Virus record (IMG/VR): IMGVR_UViG_3300032309_000152
Coordinates: 1-34,427 of that record
Strand: one strand, 5' to 3'
From: a virus
Length of the DNA: 34,427 nucleotides
Below the pieces are notes generated by a model. That model was not told where the DNA came from, did not search any database, and worked only from the letters and a program-made list of their open reading frames with translations. A program made the position numbers and the translations under genes. Each line of letters opens with the position of its first letter. Positions within the stretch are counted from its first letter, which is position 1. Shown here one piece after another: positions 29,880-34,427 of this stretch.

Positions 29880-31886
29880 TTAGTCGGGGTTAGCCATACC
29901 AGTTAAATCTACTCGGTACGGCTTTTCAGTATTTAAAAGACCTGTCATTGTAGATGCGCCTGTTAAACCAGCAGCTTTTCTAGCTTCTTGTTCAAGCAAG
30001 TATTTTTCGTAAGCACTCAAGGCTTTTAATGTCTCAAGGTTTGCTCTTGGGTCACCAAGTTTAAATAACATTGGGCCAAGTTCCTCTGCCGTTTGACCAG
30101 CTACGCCTTGACCTTGTGCCTTCAAATAACCTAGCGTTCCTCTAAGTGGGCCTTGCTCAATCAATTGACCAATAAAACTAGGCTCTGCTTCTAAACTTTG
30201 ACCAGCAATCTGTCTTTCAAATGTTGCAGAATTACCCAAGATTTTCTCTTGAGTCTTACGCATCATTGATTCAGTCATCATGTCTTTTTCAAACTGCTTA
30301 AAAGTAGCGTCATCTGGGAACAATGAAGAAACTCTTGAACGCTCTGCTGGAGAACCAAATATGCGCTTACGAATATCAGCAGTATCTTTAGCAGTTGTAA
30401 TCTTTTCTTTTACAGCATCCAAAGCACCAACTTTATAAGCCTCTTGTTCAGATGGAGATAACTTTGCAAATGTTCTGTTTGCTTCTGATGCCGTTTGTTT
30501 GTAGAAATCTTTTCCTAACTTAGTAGCATCAAGAAGTTCTGCCTCACCTGCAAATGCTGCTCTAGCCCTACCAAAGTCAGGAACGGCAGTATCTAATTCA
30601 GATAAGAATTCATTTTTCTTATTCTTGTAAATGTTGCCAAGTTTAGAAACCTTACCAAAAGCATCTGTTTCAGCGTCAATAAGAACATCAAGACCACGCT
30701 TAATGTTATCAAGAGTCTCAACAGTAGGACGAGACATATCAACTGTTCTACCTTCAGCAGCTAACAGTTCTTGAGCCTTTTTTGCAGCAGTTTTAAATTG
30801 TGGCAACTCAAGATATTTCAAAACATTAGGGTCAGTCACCTCACCATAAGAATATGCTTTTTGGTAAAGTGGAGTTGAAACTTGTTTTTGTCTTTGAGCA
30901 ATTGCTGTTGTGTATTCAAAGGGGTCTGTAAAGCCACCCAAGTATTTAGAAATATCACCTTGGATACGCTCGCCCTGACCTGCTGCTCGTTCTTCAAGTG
31001 CAGTCTTAGCAGTCTGCCTTGCTGTACTTGGATACTTCTGAGCAACGTCAGCAAGTGACTTAACATTTTCACCAGCAATATCAACAATTCCTACTGGCTT
31101 AGTAGCAGCAGCAATCATCTTTTCTAAGTCAGCAGGGCTTACCTTATCACGATATAAAGCCTCTAATAGTTTAGCTTTTGCACGATTAGCATAGTCAATG
31201 CTTTGACCAGTAGCTAACCCTACAGCTTTACCAGCTTGCTGAAGAACAGGAATACCACTTGTTACATCAACAACTTTGCTACCTACCATTCCAACGCCTT
31301 TGGAAACAGCAGGTACAGCACCGCCTACAAGACCACCAAAAGTACCACCAGCTTGTGCGCCAGCCACACGCTCACCAACCCCCGCAGCACCAGCACCACC
31401 GAGTGCGCCAGTAAGTGCGCCTGTGACAGCAGATGCGCCAGCCGTAACTCCAGCACGAACCAATGGTGCAGCATCTTTAGCCATTTGTGCATATTTAGCC
31501 GTTCCCAAGAATGGTAATAGTGCGTATGGTAATCCACCAACAATCTCAGTAGTCAATGCAGTCTTAGGGTTTTCTTGTCCATACTTTTGTTTAGCAAGTT
31601 CAAGTGCTGCTAAATTTTGCTCGTAAGTGCCTTGACCAGACAATGACTTCATCAATGATTCAAGTTCATCAGCAAAACCAAATGTTGCGCCTTGAGCCAA
31701 TGAACGCCCTGCGCCATACTCAGAAGTCCTACCACCAGATTGTTTAACAAGGGTTAGTGCCTTGGTAAAAGTTTCTTGTGTGAATCCTTCTTCTTTTAGG
31801 TACTTGTTAATATCATCAATTGGTGCGTTCTTATCAACCATCGTGATAAGATTTTTACGAATTCTCTCAACATTCTCATAAGCCAT
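29880..31886 (-). CDS. Large ejection/internal virion protein (gp16 slot of P22)
   Basis: The product is 668 residues (P22 gp16 is 609). Near residue 55-75 is SEYGAGRSLAQGATFGFADELESLM, a motif of large phage internal proteins. Residues about 110-215 are hydrophobic Gly/Ala-rich (GGLPYALLPFLG, VTAGASAVTGALTGALGGAGAA), suited to membrane insertion during ejection. The remainder is helical and charged. The ribosome binding site GGAGGTCAATA is the strongest in the block. It is likely expelled into the host envelope ahead of DNA. No transglycosylase motif is visible. Confidence 0.7.
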   Translation of the reverse strand: MAYENVERIRKNLITMVDKNAPIDDINKYLKEEGFTQETFTKALTLVKQSGGRTSEYGAGRSLAQGATFGFADELESLMKSLSGQGTYEQNLAALELAKQKYGQENPKTALTTEIVGGLPYALLPFLGTAKYAQMAKDAAPLVRAGVTAGASAVTGALTGALGGAGAAGVGERVAGAQAGGTFGGLVGGAVPAVSKGVGMVGSKVVDVTSGIPVLQQAGKAVGLATGQSIDYANRAKAKLLEALYRDKVSPADLEKMIAAATKPVGIVDIAGENVKSLADVAQKYPSTARQTAKTALEERAAGQGERIQGDISKYLGGFTDPFEYTTAIAQRQKQVSTPLYQKAYSYGEVTDPNVLKYLELPQFKTAAKKAQELLAAEGRTVDMSRPTVETLDNIKRGLDVLIDAETDAFGKVSKLGNIYKNKKNEFLSELDTAVPDFGRARAAFAGEAELLDATKLGKDFYKQTASEANRTFAKLSPSEQEAYKVGALDAVKEKITTAKDTADIRKRIFGSPAERSRVSSLFPDDATFKQFEKDMMTESMMRKTQEKILGNSATFERQIAGQSLEAEPSFIGQLIEQGPLRGTLGYLKAQGQGVAGQTAEELGPMLFKLGDPRANLETLKALSAYEKYLLEQEARKAAGLTGASTMTGLLNTEKPYRVDLTGMANPD

Positions 31887-33265
31887 TATTGACCTCCACG
31901 CAATGAGTTGCTAAGTCTTGGATTTAATCCATATGTGTCAGTCATTGATGTTGGTGCTGTCATGCTTGGTGCTTTATATGATTTACCAGCAGAATTAATC
32001 ATATTTTGAGTCAAGATATTACGGAAAATTGCTTTCTGCTTAATTGTTTGCTCATCATCATTGTACTGAGGAAAGTAGTTAATAAACTCAGCAGTCCACT
32101 CGTCAGCACCAATTGCCGCACCTGATTCTTTACGCAAGTTGGCACGAATAAAGTTGTTAGCAGCTTGCAAATACTGTCTACGCTCTGGAGACAAACCACC
32201 AATAGCTTGAGGAATAACCTCTGGAATTGATTTTCCAATTAAAGGAATAACGCTAGTAATTGCTTCACCAAACTTGGGTGCATTGCCTGTAGCTAGTTTT
32301 GATGTAATTGATTCTGCTGCAACCATGCGAGATGCAAATCCAGCCGCATTAGTTTCACCTTCAGTTGGTTTTCCAGACTTAGTTAATGGCTTACCATCTT
32401 GACCCATTACTGGAGTCATTTGCATTGTTTTAGGATTAAATGCCATCAATCCTTGGTCTGTTTCAATAGCTTGGAAACTTACTGGGCCTTCTGGCGCACG
32501 ACCTTTAGGTATCCGTGAAACTTCTTTACCACTTGAATCTAATTGAATAATTGCATTACCAGCATCTTGATATGTAAATCCTTTTTTATATTTTTCAAAG
32601 TCTAAGAAACTACCTTCAAATCCTTGATTTTTTGCAAGATTGTATTCAGCAATGGACGTTGGTGTTGGTTCACGTTTTGGTGCGCCTTGAGCAATAGTCT
32701 CAACTTTGTTAGTGAATGGATTTACACGAACAAGATTAGCACCTTCAGCCAATGTTGTTGTTTCACCTGCCATTGCTTTCTGAGAAGCAATCAATTCACT
32801 CAAGGCTTTACGTCCTTCTGGTGAACTCATTAACTGAGGAACTGCTTTTTGTAAATCAAAGCCACCAGCAGTCATTCCTTCGCCTACTCGATTACCCATC
32901 ATGTCTTCGCCATAAATCTCTTGTGGCTTGATGACAGCACCTTGGATAACACCTTGAATACGTTGTTGTTCAGCTAATGCTTGTTGCTCTTGCTGACGCT
33001 TACGAATCATGTCCTGCAATTGGACATTCTGCAATTGACCTTGCAATGTCTCTTGCATACCACCACGATATGCTTTCTGACCAGCTTGCAATCCTTCAGC
33101 AATAGACTGTCCTGTTTTACCGCCTTGGAACAATCGTCCTGCTAGTGCGTACAAGGCTTGTGCTTGTGCATCATCACGATTACGAGCAATGTCTTCTGGC
33201 GACATACCCAATAGACCCATTGTGTCTGAGCCACTTGTACCAAAAATGTCTAATAGTCCAGCCAT
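31886..33265 (-). CDS. Ejection/internal virion protein (gp20 slot of P22)
   Basis: The product is 459 residues (P22 gp20 is 471). I chose ATG 33265 (MAGLLDIFGTSGSD) because AAGGA lies 5 bases upstream; the longer frame overlaps the previous gene. An N-terminal Gly/Met hydrophobic part is followed by a Gln-rich coiled coil (QLQNVQLQDMIRKRQQEQQALAEQQR, about 80-110), then mixed segments with ANNFIRANLRKESGAAIGADEW near 385. Order and size fit the middle ejection protein. Function is inferred. Confidence 0.7.
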   Translation of the reverse strand: MAGLLDIFGTSGSDTMGLLGMSPEDIARNRDDAQAQALYALAGRLFQGGKTGQSIAEGLQAGQKAYRGGMQETLQGQLQNVQLQDMIRKRQQEQQALAEQQRIQGVIQGAVIKPQEIYGEDMMGNRVGEGMTAGGFDLQKAVPQLMSSPEGRKALSELIASQKAMAGETTTLAEGANLVRVNPFTNKVETIAQGAPKREPTPTSIAEYNLAKNQGFEGSFLDFEKYKKGFTYQDAGNAIIQLDSSGKEVSRIPKGRAPEGPVSFQAIETDQGLMAFNPKTMQMTPVMGQDGKPLTKSGKPTEGETNAAGFASRMVAAESITSKLATGNAPKFGEAITSVIPLIGKSIPEVIPQAIGGLSPERRQYLQAANNFIRANLRKESGAAIGADEWTAEFINYFPQYNDDEQTIKQKAIFRNILTQNMINSAGKSYKAPSMTAPTSMTDTYGLNPRLSNSLRGGQ

Positions 33266-33273
33266 GTTAGTCC

Positions 33274-34176
33274 TTAGAAGTCGAGCCAACCAGTTGGAGA
33301 AGTAGTCGCATAGTTGGTTGCAGCGTTATATGCAGCATTTGGCCCAGCCAACCAATTAGATGCACTATTCCACAAATTACCAATGCCTTGTTGTCCACCT
33401 AGATTTTTGTACAAGCCACCACCAACAGCAGCCAAGCCTAATAGGTTTTGCAATGCAGATGTATCAGCAGCACCGCTAGTAGTAGATGAAGCTACTCGTC
33501 CTAGTGGGTTGCCATATACCAACGACAGATAGTTCTGTAAGTTCTGTTGTGGTTGGTTTTGCAAGAAGTTAAACTTAGCAATGTCTGCTTGCTGTTGTGC
33601 GCCCGTATAACCTTCACGAATCTGACCAGCTTGCAACATATTCTGAATGTCTTGGTAATCAGCTTGAGCCATCTGAGGAGCAGCCATCGTAGCTTGTTGC
33701 TGACGATTACGCTCTGCTTCATAGTTCTGATATGCTAACTGTCCAGCAGTATTAGCCAATTGCTGACCAAACTGACCTGCTGCCCTGTCCTGAAGTTGAC
33801 CCATTGCACCAGAACCATAACGACCAGCAAGACTAGCCTTAGAGCCAATGTCTCCTAAAGTCTGCTTAAATTGAGTCTCAGCAGCCCTAGCAGCAGGTTG
33901 GAACGCACCCTGAAAAAAAGGATTACCAGCTAAGAAACCACCAGAAACTGTGTTCTGTATTTGATTCTGAGCAGACTGGAGGAGAGGATTACCCTGTGAA
34001 GCACGAGCCTCTAAAGCCTGTAAACCAGTTTGAGTGGTAGTTGATGGGCTTACATAGGTCTGACCACCATAGTATGCAGGGCCACCGCCCTGATACATTT
34101 GCTGTGCTTGCTGCAATCCATAACCTAGATAAGGTTGGATTGTTGGGTCAATTTGAGATGTGGTAGTAGTAGCCAT
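33274..34176 (-). CDS. Gln/Ala-rich ejection protein (gp7 slot of P22)
   Basis: The product is 300 residues, beginning MATTTTSQIDPTIQPYLGYGLQQAQQMYQGG. It is low in charge and rich in Gln, Ala, Gly and Tyr (GRYGSGAMGQLQDRAAGQFGQQLANTAGQLAYQNYEAERNRQQQ). The end has GLAAVGGGLYKNLGGQQG and NSASNWLAGPN. The ribosome binding site AGGAG precedes ATG. It is first of three internal proteins in the P22 order 7-20-16. P22 gp7 is smaller (229). Confidence 0.68.
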   Translation of the reverse strand: MATTTTSQIDPTIQPYLGYGLQQAQQMYQGGGPAYYGGQTYVSPSTTTQTGLQALEARASQGNPLLQSAQNQIQNTVSGGFLAGNPFFQGAFQPAARAAETQFKQTLGDIGSKASLAGRYGSGAMGQLQDRAAGQFGQQLANTAGQLAYQNYEAERNRQQQATMAAPQMAQADYQDIQNMLQAGQIREGYTGAQQQADIAKFNFLQNQPQQNLQNYLSLVYGNPLGRVASSTTSGAADTSALQNLLGLAAVGGGLYKNLGGQQGIGNLWNSASNWLAGPNAAYNAATNYATTSPTGWLDF

Positions 34177-34196
34177 CTTTTACTCCTAAAAGTTCG

Positions 34197-34224
34197 GATT
34201 CCAAGATGGGTCATCCACGGAATC
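34197..34224 (-). other. Leader hairpin at the start of the ejection-gene mRNA
   Basis: On the minus strand GATTCC (34219-34224) pairs with GGAATC (34197-34202), and inside it GATG (34212-34215) pairs with CATC (34205-34208). It begins at about the expected transcription start of the promoter at 34226-34254, so it could protect the 5' end of the mRNA. Confidence 0.5.
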
Positions 34225-34225
34225 A

Positions 34226-34254
34226 ATTATACATAAAAATTGAAAATCAACCAA
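34226..34254 (-). promoter_or_regulatory. Candidate sigma70 promoter for the ejection genes
   Basis: On the minus strand the -10 is a perfect TATAAT (34226-34231), the spacer is 17 bases, and the -35 is a weak TTGGTT (34249-34254). It overlaps the stop codon of the C1q-like gene and lies in the only sizeable gap (70 bases) of the tail block. Confidence 0.55.
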
Positions 34255-34427
34255 TAATTGCATATCTATACTTCTTATTAGCCGTTGAATTAGCAAAGTG
34301 GGTTATCGTAGCCGTACCCTGTCCTTGGGAACTAGCGTAAATACCATTAAAAGTAGCACCACCGCCTACTAAATTCATAGTAGCTATGACTGATGGCACA
34401 GCAGGTCTTGTCGGGCTTGTGCTTGTC
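34247..34427 (-). CDS. C1q/TNF-like virion protein, C-terminal part
   Basis: This is the remainder of the gene beginning at 728. Bases 34305-34427 repeat 1-123, and the unique end (34247-34304) adds THFANSTANKKYRYAIIG and TGA. Counting once around the circle the gene is 786 bases. The final Lys/Tyr-rich strand follows a second Gly block (LVGGGATFNG). Confidence 0.8.
   Translation of the reverse strand, partial: TSTSPTRPAVPSVIATMNLVGGGATFNGIYASSQGQGTATITHFANSTANKKYRYAIIG
34305..34427. repeat. Right copy of 123-bp terminal direct repeat
   Basis: Identical to 1-123. It lies wholly inside the C1q-like gene, so the breakpoint is not at a gene boundary, as expected for an arbitrary linearisation of a circular or permuted genome. 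Confidence 0.97.

Noticed and set aside
31236-31626. Two plus-strand frames of 93 and 116 residues
   Set aside because: Both are antisense to the Gly/Ala-rich part of the large ejection-like protein, with Thr/Ala/Pro bias and no start signals.
29227-34427. Diversity-generating retroelement targeting the fibres
   Set aside because: No reverse transcriptase and no template/variable repeat pair was seen, although several adhesin genes are present.

Overview
The window is a complete or nearly complete genome of a tailed phage (Caudoviricetes) of podovirus type, probably assembled from a metagenome. The first 123 bases are repeated exactly as the last 123 (1-123 = 34305-34427). The sequence therefore closes into a circle of 34,304 bp, and one gene crosses the join in frame. 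This fits headful packaging of permuted DNA, but it could equally be assembler overlap on a circular graph. The base composition looks moderately AT-rich. Ribosome binding sites are AAGGAG-like and promoters are sigma70-like, so the host is a bacterium. The lysis genes suggest a Gram-negative host; I cannot name it from sequence alone. I see no integrase, tRNA, RNA polymerase, DNA polymerase, reverse transcriptase or CRISPR array.

Layout: almost everything is on the minus strand, so gene order runs right to left. At about 22.4 kb there is a divergent control region. A small Cro-like helix-turn-helix gene starts leftward, and a rightward operon (22495-24721) starts from a good sigma70 promoter. 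The rightward operon carries micro-proteins, an ERF annealing protein, a small protein with an SSB-like C-terminal tip, a PD-(D/E)XK-type nuclease and a MazG-like protein. Leftward from the control region come a replication initiator-like protein, a beta-class DNA methyltransferase, a VRR-NUC-like nuclease, several small proteins and an HNH-type protein. This block ends at a strong intrinsic terminator (18386-18411), with a likely late promoter overlapping it.

Next come a Cys-rich protein, four tiny Lys-rich proteins, an HExxH protein, and the terminase subunits. After them lie the portal, a large repeat protein, the scaffold and an SU10/DUF5309-type major capsid protein, followed by another terminator. 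The tail block follows: head-tail adaptor, Gp80-like fibre protein, a 733-residue fibre with YadA-like repeats, other fibres, and a P22 gp10-like tail hub. The C1q/TNF-like protein sits across the circular join. Beyond it are three proteins whose order and size resemble P22 ejection proteins gp7, gp20 and gp16, then two more fibre proteins and the lysis cassette. The lysis cassette holds an XhlA-like protein, overlapping membrane micro-genes, a holin-like protein and a GH24 endolysin. The block ends with an HExxH protein and an HTH-metallophosphoesterase, and runs head-on into the rightward operon.

The most striking unlisted signal is a duplicated control module. The promoter, operator-like dyad and a 46-base leader of the rightward operon (22406-22494) recur on the minus strand at 19804-19893. 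Spacing from the -35 to the start codon is identical, with no gaps. Two separate early operons therefore appear to be wired to the same switch.
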